A DNA stretch of 50,826 bases from Bacteroides sp. (GCF_028690125.1 NZ_JAQVBV010000037.1:1-50826); one strand, 5' to 3'. Positions 13,261 through 22,142 are shown, counted from the stretch's first letter. Program-made: numbers and translations. The notes: generated from the letters alone by a model not told the origin.

Positions 13261-16200
13261 ATGATTGATTTTTTGATGATTTCAACGCGGAGTACTAAGC
13301 GCGGAGTAGTAGAAATCTATCCAAAATTTATCATCAAAAAAAGCGAAGACCTTATGGTGAGGGGCGGTGACTTCTACGCTATTTGGATCGATGAACTTGG
13401 TCTGTGGTCTACAGATGAGCAAGACGCTCTTCAGCTTATAGACGGCGAATTGGATAGATATGCGAAAGAAAATAGTCAGCGCTTTGATTCGAACATTAAA
13501 GTCTTACACATGTGGGACGCTGAGTCAGGGATGATAGACTCCTGGCACAAATATTGTCAGAAACAAATGCGAGATTCTTTTCATATGTTGGATGAAAAAC
13601 TTATATTCTCCAACACTAAAACGAACAAGAAAGACTATGCTAGTAAAAGACTAAACTACCCGTTACAAGAGGGTTCATTTTCATCGTATGACAGATTGAT
13701 GTCAGTCATATATACAGAAGAAGAACGTCGCAAAATTGAATGGGCTATAGGTTCGATCATTTGCGGCGAGTCTAAAAAAATACAAAAGTTTATGGTTCTT
13801 TATGGATCAGCAGGTACTGGTAAATCCACCATTTTAAACGTTATTCAGCAACTATTTGAAGGGTATTATTCGGTATTTGATGCAAAAGCTTTGGGTTCGT
13901 CTAGCAACTCGTTTGCTTTGGAATCATTTAAAACGAATCCATTAATTGCAATTCAACATGATGGTGATTTATCAAAAATCGAAGACAACACTCGATTGAA
14001 CAGTCTTGTTTCTCATGAGATGATGACTGTTAACGAGAAGTTTAAATCGACGTACGCCAATAAGTTCAAATGTTTTCTGTTTATGGGTACTAACAAACCC
14101 GTAAAAATAACGGATGCAAAATCAGGACTTATAAGACGTCTCATTGATGTTTCACCATCCGGAAATAAAGTATCATCTGTAGAATATAAGAAACTTGTAT
14201 CTCAGATAGATTTTGAACTTGGAGCGATAGCTTACCATTGTCAACAAGTATATTTGAGTAACCCAGCATATTACGACGATTATATTCCAATTACAATGCT
14301 TGGTGCATCGAATGATTTCTATAATTTCGTAATCGATGCGTATCATGTTTTTAAAAAAGAAGATGGTACAACACTTAAAGCTTCTTGGGAAATGTACAAG
14401 AATTACTGCGAGGATGCGAAAGTAGCATTTCCATTTCCTCAGCGTGTATTTAAAGAAGAATTGAAAAACTACTTTAAAGAGTATAAAGAGCGATTCAATT
14501 TTGACGACGGCACAAGGGTTCGTAGTTATTATATTGGATTTAGAACCGAGAAATTTGATGTTCCAAATCATGTGGAAATTAATGAACAAGTAATCGAAAG
14601 TAAAATTGATTTTACACATTCTGAGTCTTTATTTGATTTGGAATATGCCGGATGTCCAGCTCAATACGCAACACCAAACGATATGCCTATTGAAAAATGG
14701 GCTAAAGTAACATCCACATTAAGTGTGATCGATACTACTAAAGTTCATTTTGTCAAGGTTCCGGAAAAACACATAGTGATTGACTTTGACATTAAGGATA
14801 AAAGTGGTAAAAAATCATTTGAAAAAAATGTGGAAGCGGCCAGTAAATGGCCTGCTACATATGCCGAACTTAGCAAAAGCGGAAGCGGCGTGCATCTTCA
14901 TTATATTTACTCAGGAGACGTATCAAAGCTAAGTCGTATTTACGATGACAATATCGAAATTAAAGTCTTTACTGGTAATAGTTCGTTGAGACGTAGAGTT
15001 TCTAAATGTAATGATGTACCAGTAGCAACTATCAGTTCCGGATTGCCATTAAAGGAGGAGAACAAAGTGGTCAATTTTGACTCGATCAAAAGTGAACGAG
15101 GTCTTAGGACTCAGATAAAAAGAAACCTAAACAAAGAAATTCACCCATCAACCAAATCCAGTATTGATTTTATCTATAAAATATTAGAAGACTCATATGC
15201 TGGCGGGTTGAAATACGATATTACTGATATGAGAAATGCAGTTTTAGCTTTCGCGGCTGGTAGTTCCAACCAATCGGACTACTGTATCAAACTCGTATCA
15301 AAAATGAAATTCAAGTCCGAAGAACCATCTGACAATGTTGTGACGGATAAAGAAATCATATTTTATGACGTTGAGGTTTTTCCCAATTTATTTGTCGTTT
15401 GTTGGAAAATTAAAGGCTCTGGAAAACCAGTGGTCAGAATGATTAATCCTACGCCTTCTGAAATTGAAGAGCTTCTCAGATTTAAATTGGTTGGTTTCAA
15501 CTGTCGGAGATACGATAATCATATCGTGTATGCTCGACTCATGGGTTATACGAACGAACAATTATATGAGCTGTCTCAAAGAATCATAACAGGTAGTAAG
15601 AATTGTTTCTTCGGAGAGGCATACAATATTTCATATACTGATGTGTATGATTTTGCATCTGCCGGCAACAAAAAGAGTCTTAAGAAATTTGAAATCGAAT
15701 TAGGTATTCATCATCACGAATTGGGACTTCCGTGGGATCAACCAGTACCAGAAGAAATGTGGAATACTGTAGCCGAATATTGTGATGATGATGTTATCGC
15801 TACTGAGGTAACGTTTGACCATCTTTCAGCAGACTGGACCGCTAGACAAATCTTGGCTGGATTGGCAGGTATGTCCTATAACGACACCACAAACTCGTTA
15901 ACCACGAGAATCATATTTGACAAAAATAAAAAACCTCAAAGTCAATTCAATTATCGCGATCTTTCAAAACCAGTTAAAACATTACCCGGAGATGTTATGA
16001 ATTTTTTGATCAAGGCCAAACCTGACATGATACGAAATAGTTTCAATGGGGATAGTCTTTTGCCTTATTTTCCGGGTTATAAATATGAATTTGGTAAATC
16101 GATTTATCGTGGTGAGGAAATTGGTGAGGGTGGTTTAGTACGTTCAGCACCGGGTATGTATGGTGATGTAGCTTTACTAGATGTAGCTTCGATGCATCCG

Positions 16201-17334
16201 AATAGTACTATTTGCGAGGTGCTGTTCGGAGTTGAATTCACAACTCGGTATAAAGAAATTGTTGATGGTAGAGTTAGTATCAAACATGAAGCATGGGATA
16301 TTGTTAATAACATGCTTGATGGCGTGCTTACGCCATTTATTCAGAAAGTTCTCGATGGTGAGATGACTTCCGATGATTTGGCGAATGCGCTTAAGACTGC
16401 AATTAATTCCGTGTATGGATTAACGTCAGCAAGGTTCGATAATCCATTCAGAGATCCTCGTAACATTGATAACATCGTTGCGAAAAGAGGGGCATTATTT
16501 ATGCTTGATCTCAAATACGCGGTTGAGGCAAAAGGCTTTATCGTAGCACATATTAAAACGGACTCTATCAAGATTCCGGATGCCACACCAGAAATCATAC
16601 AGTTCGTAATGGACTTTGGTAAAATTTATGGATACGATTTTGAACATGAGGCTACGTACGATAAAATGTGTCTCGTTAATGATGCTGTTTATATCGCAAA
16701 GTATGCTTCGAAAGAGAAATGTGAACAGCTCTATGGTTATATTCCAAAAAAAAACAGAAAGCATCCATCTGAATGGACAGCTACTGGTACTCAGTTTGCA
16801 GTACCTTACGTTTTCAAAACGTTATTCAGTCACGAACCGATAGTCTTTAACGATTTATGTGAAACCAAATCAGTTACATCTTCTTTGTATTTGGATATGA
16901 ACGAAGATCTTCCGGATGTTTCTGAATATGAAAAAGAGTTAGAAAAGCTTGAAAGTTCGTATAAGAAGGGTTTGGTTTCGGATACTAGCTTCGAATCGGC
17001 ATGTCAAGAATTAAATAAACAAATAGAAGTTGGACATAGCTACCGATTTGTTGGAAAGGTTGGTCAATTTTGCCCAATCAAACCTGATTGTGACGGCGGA
17101 TTGCTTATGCGCGAGAAAGATGGTAAGTACGGAGCGGCTACTGGTTCCAAAGGATATCGTTGGCTAGAATCGGAAATGGTAAAAGAGTTAGCAAAAGAGG
17201 ATAGTATTGATAAGGGCTATTATCGGTCTTTTGTTGATGATGCGGTTTCTTCTATAGAAAAATATTGCGAGCTCGACTGGTTTGTTTCTGAAGAACCTTA
17301 TCATCCGGTACATAATAATGGACTTCCTTTCTGA
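13261..17334 (+). CDS. Helicase / primase-like / family B DNA polymerase fusion
   Basis: This 1357-residue protein joins several replication activities. An N-terminal domain (about 1-170) leads into a D5/SF3-like ATPase with Walker A GSAGTGKS at 182-189 and an IQHDGDL / FMGTNKPVKI core. A primase-polymerase-like domain follows (about 460-600) with VIDFDI (Asp508, Asp510) and SGSGVHLHY. A family B polymerase completes it: exonuclease motifs YDVEVFP (Asp703, Glu705), NCRRYD and YCDDD, then polymerase motif A DVASMHP (Asp974), motif B KTAINSVYG and motif C KTDS. The first Asp of the usual DTDS is Lys here; the retained Asp1101 matches the metal ligand. It is likely the replicative engine. Confidence 0.85.
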   Translation: MIDFLMISTRSTKRGVVEIYPKFIIKKSEDLMVRGGDFYAIWIDELGLWSTDEQDALQLIDGELDRYAKENSQRFDSNIKVLHMWDAESGMIDSWHKYCQKQMRDSFHMLDEKLIFSNTKTNKKDYASKRLNYPLQEGSFSSYDRLMSVIYTEEERRKIEWAIGSIICGESKKIQKFMVLYGSAGTGKSTILNVIQQLFEGYYSVFDAKALGSSSNSFALESFKTNPLIAIQHDGDLSKIEDNTRLNSLVSHEMMTVNEKFKSTYANKFKCFLFMGTNKPVKITDAKSGLIRRLIDVSPSGNKVSSVEYKKLVSQIDFELGAIAYHCQQVYLSNPAYYDDYIPITMLGASNDFYNFVIDAYHVFKKEDGTTLKASWEMYKNYCEDAKVAFPFPQRVFKEELKNYFKEYKERFNFDDGTRVRSYYIGFRTEKFDVPNHVEINEQVIESKIDFTHSESLFDLEYAGCPAQYATPNDMPIEKWAKVTSTLSVIDTTKVHFVKVPEKHIVIDFDIKDKSGKKSFEKNVEAASKWPATYAELSKSGSGVHLHYIYSGDVSKLSRIYDDNIEIKVFTGNSSLRRRVSKCNDVPVATISSGLPLKEENKVVNFDSIKSERGLRTQIKRNLNKEIHPSTKSSIDFIYKILEDSYAGGLKYDITDMRNAVLAFAAGSSNQSDYCIKLVSKMKFKSEEPSDNVVTDKEIIFYDVEVFPNLFVVCWKIKGSGKPVVRMINPTPSEIEELLRFKLVGFNCRRYDNHIVYARLMGYTNEQLYELSQRIITGSKNCFFGEAYNISYTDVYDFASAGNKKSLKKFEIELGIHHHELGLPWDQPVPEEMWNTVAEYCDDDVIATEVTFDHLSADWTARQILAGLAGMSYNDTTNSLTTRIIFDKNKKPQSQFNYRDLSKPVKTLPGDVMNFLIKAKPDMIRNSFNGDSLLPYFPGYKYEFGKSIYRGEEIGEGGLVRSAPGMYGDVALLDVASMHPNSTICEVLFGVEFTTRYKEIVDGRVSIKHEAWDIVNNMLDGVLTPFIQKVLDGEMTSDDLANALKTAINSVYGLTSARFDNPFRDPRNIDNIVAKRGALFMLDLKYAVEAKGFIVAHIKTDSIKIPDATPEIIQFVMDFGKIYGYDFEHEATYDKMCLVNDAVYIAKYASKEKCEQLYGYIPKKNRKHPSEWTATGTQFAVPYVFKTLFSHEPIVFNDLCETKSVTSSLYLDMNEDLPDVSEYEKELEKLESSYKKGLVSDTSFESACQELNKQIEVGHSYRFVGKVGQFCPIKPDCDGGLLMREKDGKYGAATGSKGYRWLESEMVKELAKEDSIDKGYYRSFVDDAVSSIEKYCELDWFVSEEPYHPVHNNGLPF

Positions 17335-17361
17335 AGAGAGGTTTGTTTTCTACAAAGATTT

Positions 17362-17619
17362 ATGATTGTTCATTCTTATATTTATTATGAGCTTAATGGT
17401 TGTGTTATATCCGATCACGATTATGATGTGAAGGCTAAACAGCTTGTTAAATATAAGAATGACTATCCTGAAACTTGGAAACATAGTGAGTATTATAAAC
17501 AGTTTGGCGACGATTACGATGGTTGCACAGGTTTTACTTTGTATGACGAACTTGATGATCGACAAAAAGAAATAATACAAAGCATTGTTTGGAGTATTTA
17601 TCACAATATAAGGGGGTAG
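17362..17619 (+). CDS. Small protein resembling the N-terminal domain of NAD-dependent DNA ligase
   Basis: The 85-residue protein starts at ATG 17362 (the ribosome site is weak). It begins MIVHSYIYYELNGCVISDHD. The YIYYELN..VISDHDYD..AKQLVKYKNDYPE pattern resembles domain Ia of LigA, which binds the NMN half of NAD+. There is no adenylation or OB domain nearby, so it is not a ligase by itself. It may be a stand-alone NMN/NAD-binding domain or a chance resemblance. It sits in the replication run. Confidence 0.5.
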   Translation: MIVHSYIYYELNGCVISDHDYDVKAKQLVKYKNDYPETWKHSEYYKQFGDDYDGCTGFTLYDELDDRQKEIIQSIVWSIYHNIRG

Positions 17620-17623
17620 TATA

Positions 17624-18085
17624 GTGGTTGAAAAAGTTGGAGTTATATCTTTTGGTAATAGACTTCTCAATGTATATTCATCGCTGGATAGTCCGTTGTT
17701 CATGGCTTCTGAAATTTCCAGTATGATCGATTACAGCAGAGGTAATGTGTGGGGCATGTTGTCAGTATGTGAGGACGACGAAAAGCTGAACCTACCGATG
17801 GTAGTTGCAGGTCAAAAACGAAACGTTAGTTTTGTAAACGAAAATGGTTTATATAATGTTTTGTCTGAGAGTAGAAAACCGTTAGCCCGTAAATGGCGGA
17901 GAATCATCCATGACGAGCTTATCAATTTGAGAAAGAGTCGTGGGAAAAATGTAGTAGAGCAATTTGAAGACTGGGATCACGAGCTGGATAATCTGTTCAT
18001 AGATCCTGACACTGGTATTATGATGCAATCTGTAACAGTCCCTGGTGGAGATGTTATACAAATCCCTTACAACGAAGAACAATAA
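17624..18085 (+). CDS. Bro-N domain protein
   Basis: The 153-residue protein starts at GTG 17624 after AGGGGGT. Residues 5-105 fit the Bro-N fold: LLNVYSSLDSPLFMASEISS, then DYSRGNVWGML, then VNENGLYNVLSESRKPLARK. Bro-N domains bind DNA and are common in phages and large viruses. No C-terminal KilA or ANT partner domain is present; the tail is acidic. It is adjacent and related to the next gene's N-terminus. Probably a DNA-binding regulator or replication accessory. Confidence 0.8.
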   Translation: MVEKVGVISFGNRLLNVYSSLDSPLFMASEISSMIDYSRGNVWGMLSVCEDDEKLNLPMVVAGQKRNVSFVNENGLYNVLSESRKPLARKWRRIIHDELINLRKSRGKNVVEQFEDWDHELDNLFIDPDTGIMMQSVTVPGGDVIQIPYNEEQ

Positions 18086-18101
18086 AAAGGAGAATGAAAT
18101 C

Positions 18102-18944
18102 ATGGCAGATCAAATTAACGAAAACGAAGTAGCAAACGTAGAGGTTATCACCATATTGGGAACGCCTTTTAACATGTACGGCTCAATCGATACTCCTATA
18201 TTTTTAGCAAATGAAATTGCTGAAAAAATCGAGTATTCCATGGATAAGGTTGGACAGATGTTGGACCTTGTTGATGATGATGAAAAGCTGACCGATACAA
18301 TATATCGTGCAGGTCAGAGAAGAGAAATGTGGTTTGTTACCGAAAATGGTTTGTACGAATTGCTCATGCAGTCTCGCAAGCCGTTGGCAAAACAATTCAA
18401 ATTCGAGATCAAGAAGATGCTTCGAATGCTCAGAACTGGCGAATTACAAAAACGTCGGACTCTTTCAGATGGAAGAAATCTTATTATTGAAAACGCAACA
18501 CTGTTATCGGGACCGTTCAGAAATTTCTCAGGCGAAGGAACAGATTTTAACAGAGCTGGCGACCGTAACTTCTGTGTAATCATCGAAGATCCAAGACAGA
18601 TTGACAAGTTATTAGCTGACGGTTGGAATGTAAAATCACTCAAACCTCGCGATGCATCTGAAGAACCTACACATTATATTCAGGTTACTGTCAGATTTGA
18701 TAACTTCCCACCCAAAGTTGTCATGGTCACCAGACGTGCGAAAACATTGCTCGATGAGGAATCTGTTGGTACTCTTGACTTTGCTGAAATTAGACATGTT
18801 GATCTTACTATCAGTCCGTCTAAGTGGGACGTGAATGGTAAGAGCGGTATTAAGGCATATCTTAAGAACATGTATGTAACAATCGCAGAGGATGAATTTG
18901 CGGCTAAATATGCTGACGATTTTCTGGACGAAGTAGAGATTTAA
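18102..18944 (+). CDS. Bro-N domain fused to a possible ssDNA-binding-like domain
   Basis: The 280-residue protein starts at ATG 18102 after AAAAAGGAGA. Residues 15-115 are a second Bro-N domain (TPFNMYGSIDTPIFLANEIA, then ENGLYELLMQSRKPLAKQFK). Residues 130-270 form a beta-rich domain with LIIENATLLSGPFRNFSGEG, RNFCVIIEDPRQIDKLLADG, HYIQVTVRFDNFPP and VDLTISPSKWDVNGKSGIKA. I associate this C-terminal type with phage replication loci, where it may act as a single-stranded DNA-binding protein. That role is inferred, not shown by a catalytic motif. The fusion would give a DNA-binding protein with two modules. Confidence 0.65.
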   Translation: MADQINENEVANVEVITILGTPFNMYGSIDTPIFLANEIAEKIEYSMDKVGQMLDLVDDDEKLTDTIYRAGQRREMWFVTENGLYELLMQSRKPLAKQFKFEIKKMLRMLRTGELQKRRTLSDGRNLIIENATLLSGPFRNFSGEGTDFNRAGDRNFCVIIEDPRQIDKLLADGWNVKSLKPRDASEEPTHYIQVTVRFDNFPPKVVMVTRRAKTLLDEESVGTLDFAEIRHVDLTISPSKWDVNGKSGIKAYLKNMYVTIAEDEFAAKYADDFLDEVEI

Positions 18945-18976
18945 GAAAGGCTACGTTATGAAATAACTTTGAAGAT

Positions 18977-19013
18977 GGAGACTTATGTTATTATAGGTCT
19001 CTTTTCTTTTCTG
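18977..19013 (+). terminator. Intrinsic terminator
   Basis: GAGAC (18978-18982) pairs with GTCTC (18997-19001) across a partly paired AT-rich loop, then TTTTCTTTTC. It separates the Bro-N pair from the helicase. Confidence 0.7.
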
Positions 19014-19034
19014 TAAAGGAGGGTTTAATTAGAT

Positions 19035-20261
19035 GTGGCGATAAAATTATTTAACTATCAGCTAGCAGCTTTGGAAAAAATGAGTACTGGTTGTATATTA
19101 TGTGGTGGGGTTGGCTCTGGAAAGAGCTTAACCTCACTAGCTTATTACTATCTACAAAATGGAGGTGATATTAAAAGTTTAAGTGGTGGTAAATATGTAA
19201 ATATGAAAAAACCAAAAGACTTATATATCATAACAACCGCTAGAAAACGTGATACCCTTGAGTGGGATGGCGAGTTGATCCCATTTCTCATGTCTAAGCA
19301 TTCTGATGTAACCTTTTACAAAAACCAAAAAGTAGTTATAGATAGCTGGAACAACATTGTTAAGTATGCTCAAGTCAAAGACTCGTTCTTCATATTCGAT
19401 GAGCAACGAGTTATCGGTTCCGGTTCTTGGGTTAAGGCGTTCTTGAAAATCGCTAGAAATAACGATTGGGTTTTGTTATCAGCGACGCCAGGGGATACTT
19501 GGCAGGATTATATTCCAGTATTCATTGCTAATGGTTTTTATAAGAATCGTACGGAGTTTGATAAACAACATATTATTTATAGTCGGTTTAGCAAATTTCC
19601 AAAAGTTGACCGATATATAAATACTGGAAGATTGGTACGGCTTCGAAATAAGATCCTAATAAATATGGATTTTCAAAGACAGACCATATCTCATCACGAA
19701 GATGTTTATACTGATTATGATACTGTCAAATATAAAGAAATTGGTAAGAGTAGATGGGATCCTTATAAGAAAGAACCCATAACTAATGCCGGAGGACTTT
19801 GTTACGTTTGGCGTAAAGCTGTAAATTTGGACACGTCTAGAGAGCTGGCTGTATTAGAAATATTCAGAAAACATCCACGAGTAATTATATTTTACAACTT
19901 TGATTATGAGCTAGAGGTACTGAGAAATCTAAATTATGGACCGGATGTGGAGATTGCGGAATGGAACGGACATAAACACCAACCACTACCAGAAGGACGC
20001 TCTTGGGTATATTTAGTGCAGTATACGGCTGGTTGTGAGGGTTGGAATTGTATTAAGACTGATACAATCATATTTTACTCTCAGAACTATTCGTATAAGG
20101 TTATGATACAGGCTGCTGGAAGAATCGACAGACTAAATACTCCTTATACAGACTTATGGTATTATCACATAAAGTCTCACAGTGGTATCGATCAGGCAAT
20201 AAACAAAGCTTTAAAAAGTAAGAAGAACTTCAATGAAACCAAGTATATTAATGGGAGGTGA
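19035..20261 (+). CDS. SF2 (DEAD/SNF2-like) DNA helicase
   Basis: The 408-residue protein starts at GTG 19035 after AAAGGAGGG; the nearby ATG runs into a stop after three codons. Superfamily 2 motifs are in order: Q-like NYQLAAL (7-13), Walker A GGVGSGKS with Lys30, motif Ia TTARKR, DEQR in place of DEAD, motif III SATPGDTW, and motif VI QAAGRIDRLN. Length suits a minimal two-domain helicase. Phage SF2 helicases of this size act in replication or recombination-dependent repair. Confidence 0.85.
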   Translation: MAIKLFNYQLAALEKMSTGCILCGGVGSGKSLTSLAYYYLQNGGDIKSLSGGKYVNMKKPKDLYIITTARKRDTLEWDGELIPFLMSKHSDVTFYKNQKVVIDSWNNIVKYAQVKDSFFIFDEQRVIGSGSWVKAFLKIARNNDWVLLSATPGDTWQDYIPVFIANGFYKNRTEFDKQHIIYSRFSKFPKVDRYINTGRLVRLRNKILINMDFQRQTISHHEDVYTDYDTVKYKEIGKSRWDPYKKEPITNAGGLCYVWRKAVNLDTSRELAVLEIFRKHPRVIIFYNFDYELEVLRNLNYGPDVEIAEWNGHKHQPLPEGRSWVYLVQYTAGCEGWNCIKTDTIIFYSQNYSYKVMIQAAGRIDRLNTPYTDLWYYHIKSHSGIDQAINKALKSKKNFNETKYINGR

Positions 20262-20743
20262 TTAAAATAATAAATCCTGCATTATTTAGTAGTGCTACTG
20301 AAAATTGGGCTACACCTCAAGATATTTTTGATAGGATGAATCATATATTCAATTTCACATTAGATCCTTGTGCTGATGCTGAAAATGCCAAATGTACTAA
20401 TTTTTTTACAAAAGACGATGACGGCTTATCTAAAGATTGGGGCGGGCATCGAGTATTTTGTAATCCACCATATGGAAGAGATGTCACTGGAAAATGGATA
20501 AAAAAATGTTATGAAGAATCTAGAAAACCGGGAACCATTGTGGTGGCGTTGATACCTGCCAGAACCGATACTAAATGGTTTCATGAATATATATTCAAAA
20601 CATCTGCTGAGATTTATTTCGTAAAAGGACGATTGAAATTCGGTGGTAGCGATAACGCCGCACCATTTCCGTCAATGGTTGTAATATTCGGTTTCCATTG
20701 GATATATTTGAAACCTGAAGAAATTGAAAAAATTTATTCTTGA
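20258..20743 (+). CDS. Dam-type DNA N6-adenine methyltransferase
   Basis: The 161-residue protein starts at GTG 20258, overlapping the helicase stop. It shows the phage Dam pattern: ENWATPQDIFDRMNHIFNFT, then LDPCADAEN (36-43), then FCNPPYGRDVTGKWIKKC with the catalytic NPPY at 69-72. Length matches the compact phage enzymes. It should methylate adenine in a short palindrome, possibly to protect phage DNA from restriction. Recognition site cannot be read from sequence. Confidence 0.85.
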   Translation: MIKIINPALFSSATENWATPQDIFDRMNHIFNFTLDPCADAENAKCTNFFTKDDDGLSKDWGGHRVFCNPPYGRDVTGKWIKKCYEESRKPGTIVVALIPARTDTKWFHEYIFKTSAEIYFVKGRLKFGGSDNAAPFPSMVVIFGFHWIYLKPEEIEKIYS

Positions 20744-20758
20744 GTTAGGAGGTAAATC

Positions 20759-20911
20759 ATGGAAAGTAACGACAAAGAAGTATATTTTGGACTGTATTGT
20801 AAAACTTGCAAGAATGAAGCTTTGCCGGAATCTGAGGAGCCGTGTAATAGTTGTCTCGAGGAGCCAGTAAACACCGATTCGCATAGACCTGTAAACTGGG
20901 AAAAAAAATAA
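20759..20911 (+). CDS. Small zinc-ribbon-like protein
   Basis: A 50-residue ORF starts at ATG 20759 after TTAGGAGG and ends at TAA 20909. It begins MESNDKEVYFGLYCKTCKNE. Two C-x-x-C pairs (CKTC at 14-17 and CNSC at 29-32) make a four-cysteine metal site, and the end reads SHRPVNWEKK. Such mini zinc ribbons are frequent next to phage methyltransferases. A nucleic-acid or protein-binding role is likely. Confidence 0.7.
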   Translation: MESNDKEVYFGLYCKTCKNEALPESEEPCNSCLEEPVNTDSHRPVNWEKK

Positions 20912-20914
20912 CCA

Positions 20915-20942
20915 CGCAGTTTATACAATGCATATTATGGAA
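20915..20942 (+). promoter_or_regulatory. 28-bp phage promoter element, copy 14
   Basis: CGCA, GTTTATACAA and TGCATATTATGGAA; first copy of the right block. Confidence 0.85.
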
Positions 20943-20966
20943 ACTAAATTATAAGGAGGAATAAAA

Positions 20967-21260
20967 ATGGATAAAAAACAGTATAATAAACTTACAGCAA
21001 AAGCGGTAAAAATTTCTGGTGACATGAAAGAATTAGCAGCATTTATTGTCGACACTGATTGTAGGACTATGGAGCATACCCCCGTTATCGGGGATCAGCG
21101 AGATGTGTTGATACAAGATTTTTCGACAAATATGCGTCTTGGTGAACTTATCACCAGAAATAAATATTTAGCGCTTGGTGTATTGGTCGGTATTTCTGTA
21201 ACTGCTGGTGTTATTCAACTTAAACAAGTTTTGATTAAAAAAGATGAGGAGTCCAAATAG
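20967..21260 (+). CDS. Small membrane protein
   Basis: The 97-residue protein starts at ATG 20967 after AAGGAGG. A soluble first part (MDKKQYNKLTAKAVKISGDM) precedes one membrane helix near the C-terminus (YLALGVLVGISVTAGVIQL). It ends IKKDEESK, encoded by the terminator stem. Full cassette with promoter copy 14. Function unknown. Confidence 0.65.
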   Translation: MDKKQYNKLTAKAVKISGDMKELAAFIVDTDCRTMEHTPVIGDQRDVLIQDFSTNMRLGELITRNKYLALGVLVGISVTAGVIQLKQVLIKKDEESK

Positions 21261-21276
21261 GACTCTTTTCTTTTTT
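21246..21276 (+). terminator. Terminator with the stop codon in its loop
   Basis: GAGTCC (21249-21254), loop AAATA, GGACTC (21260-21265), then TTTTCTTTTTT. Same sequence type as in the left block, 14 kb away. Confidence 0.85.
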
Positions 21277-21277
21277 A

Positions 21278-21305
21278 CGCAGTTTCTACAACTCATATTA
21301 TGGAA
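21278..21305 (+). promoter_or_regulatory. 28-bp phage promoter element, copy 15
   Basis: CGCA, GTTTCTACAA and CTCATATTATGGAA, directly after the terminator T-run. Confidence 0.85.
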
Positions 21306-21338
21306 ACTACAAATACAATATTGAGAGGGGACATGATT

Positions 21339-21665
21339 ATGTTTAACAAAGTTAAAGAATTTTACAAGAAACATGACGTTCAGATTGCTATTATCGGAGG
21401 ATTAACTGTAATGGTTGTTGGGAAAGTTCTATTTGCTAAATACATGGCTGATAAAACAATACCTACAAACATACTACATGTTGATCCAGATATAGTAGCT
21501 GGCGATAATGCGGTTTTAGAATCTTATGGCGCAATGTTTAAATCTGGTTATTCAGTACCATTCGCAACAAAAGAAGTAGTTGATAAATTTATTAAAGAAA
21601 GAGGTAACACTTACCAAATTGATATTTTGGACGATCTCACATCAGTCGTGTGGATAAGTAAGTAA
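21339..21665 (+). CDS. Small membrane-anchored protein
   Basis: The 108-residue protein starts at ATG 21339 after GAGAGGGG; an in-frame ATG at 21333 is too close to the ribosome site. Residues 14-35 (QIAIIGGLTVMVVGKVLFAK) are a membrane helix. A soluble domain of about 70 residues follows (VPFATKEVVDKFIKERGNTY, ending DDLTSVVWISK). Promoter copy 15 and a terminator flank it. Function unknown. Confidence 0.65.
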   Translation: MFNKVKEFYKKHDVQIAIIGGLTVMVVGKVLFAKYMADKTIPTNILHVDPDIVAGDNAVLESYGAMFKSGYSVPFATKEVVDKFIKERGNTYQIDILDDLTSVVWISK

Positions 21666-21676
21666 TGTCAATTTTG

Positions 21677-21705
21677 AGAGGGGTGTAATCCCCTTTCTTT
21701 TTTTG
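21677..21705 (+). terminator. Intrinsic terminator
   Basis: AGGGG (21679-21683), loop TGTAAT, CCCCT (21690-21694), then TTCTTTTTTTG. Confidence 0.8.
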
Positions 21706-21707
21706 CG

Positions 21708-21735
21708 CGCCATGTTTACAATGTGTATTATGGAA
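21708..21735 (+). promoter_or_regulatory. 28-bp phage promoter element, copy 16
   Basis: CGCC, TGTTTACAA and TGTGTATTATGGAA at standard spacing. Confidence 0.8.
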
Positions 21736-21766
21736 CAATTATACTATTATATTAGGAGGTAATATT

Positions 21767-21982
21767 ATGAACGAAGAAAAAGAGGAAATCAAAGTTACAA
21801 GAAAAGATACAATCATTACAGTTGGCGTTATTACGATATCAGCAGTAATCGGGTATAAACTCGGTTATGCTAGAAGCAATAGCCTGGCGGTAAGAGGTTT
21901 GGAAAAAATTTGTGATTTTGATCCGTCTTTGTACGATCATATTCGGAAATCTATGTTAGAGTATAAGAAGAGTCAAAAATAA
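21767..21982 (+). CDS. Small single-pass membrane protein
   Basis: The 71-residue protein starts at ATG 21767 after TAGGAGG. A charged start (MNEEKEEIKVTRKD) leads to one membrane helix at about 15-32 (TIITVGVITISAVIGYKLGY) and a helical basic tail. Promoter copy 16 and its own terminator. Function unknown. Confidence 0.65.
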   Translation: MNEEKEEIKVTRKDTIITVGVITISAVIGYKLGYARSNSLAVRGLEKICDFDPSLYDHIRKSMLEYKKSQK

Positions 21983-21986
21983 GAAA

Positions 21987-22018
21987 TGGAGCCCTTAATT
22001 GGGCTCTATTATTTTTTT
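21987..22018 (+). terminator. Intrinsic terminator
   Basis: GAGCCC (21989-21994), loop TTAATT, GGGCTC (22001-22006), then TATTATTTTTTT. Confidence 0.8.
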
Positions 22019-22037
22019 ACCATAAAGGATAATTATT

Positions 22038-22142
22038 ATGAAATTTTTTGAAAAAATACTAAATGCGTTATGTATTGCTTTTTTGATTCGAGTATTTATT
22101 GAGTTGTTTGTTTTAATCTTACATCCGGAACTGTTTTTCTAA
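22038..22142 (+). CDS. Very small hydrophobic protein
   Basis: A 34-residue ORF starts at ATG 22038 after AAAGGA and ends at TAA 22140. It begins MKFFEKILNALCIAFLIRVF and is almost entirely one membrane helix. No 28-bp element precedes it; it lies between a terminator and promoter copy 17. Plausible as a real membrane microprotein, but so short that confidence is modest. Confidence 0.45.
   Translation: MKFFEKILNALCIAFLIRVFIELFVLILHPELFF

Noticed and set aside
13261..17334. Recoded stop codons (TAG or TGA read as sense)
   Set aside because: TAA, TAG and TGA all end genes with well-placed downstream starts, and no conserved gene is interrupted by one.
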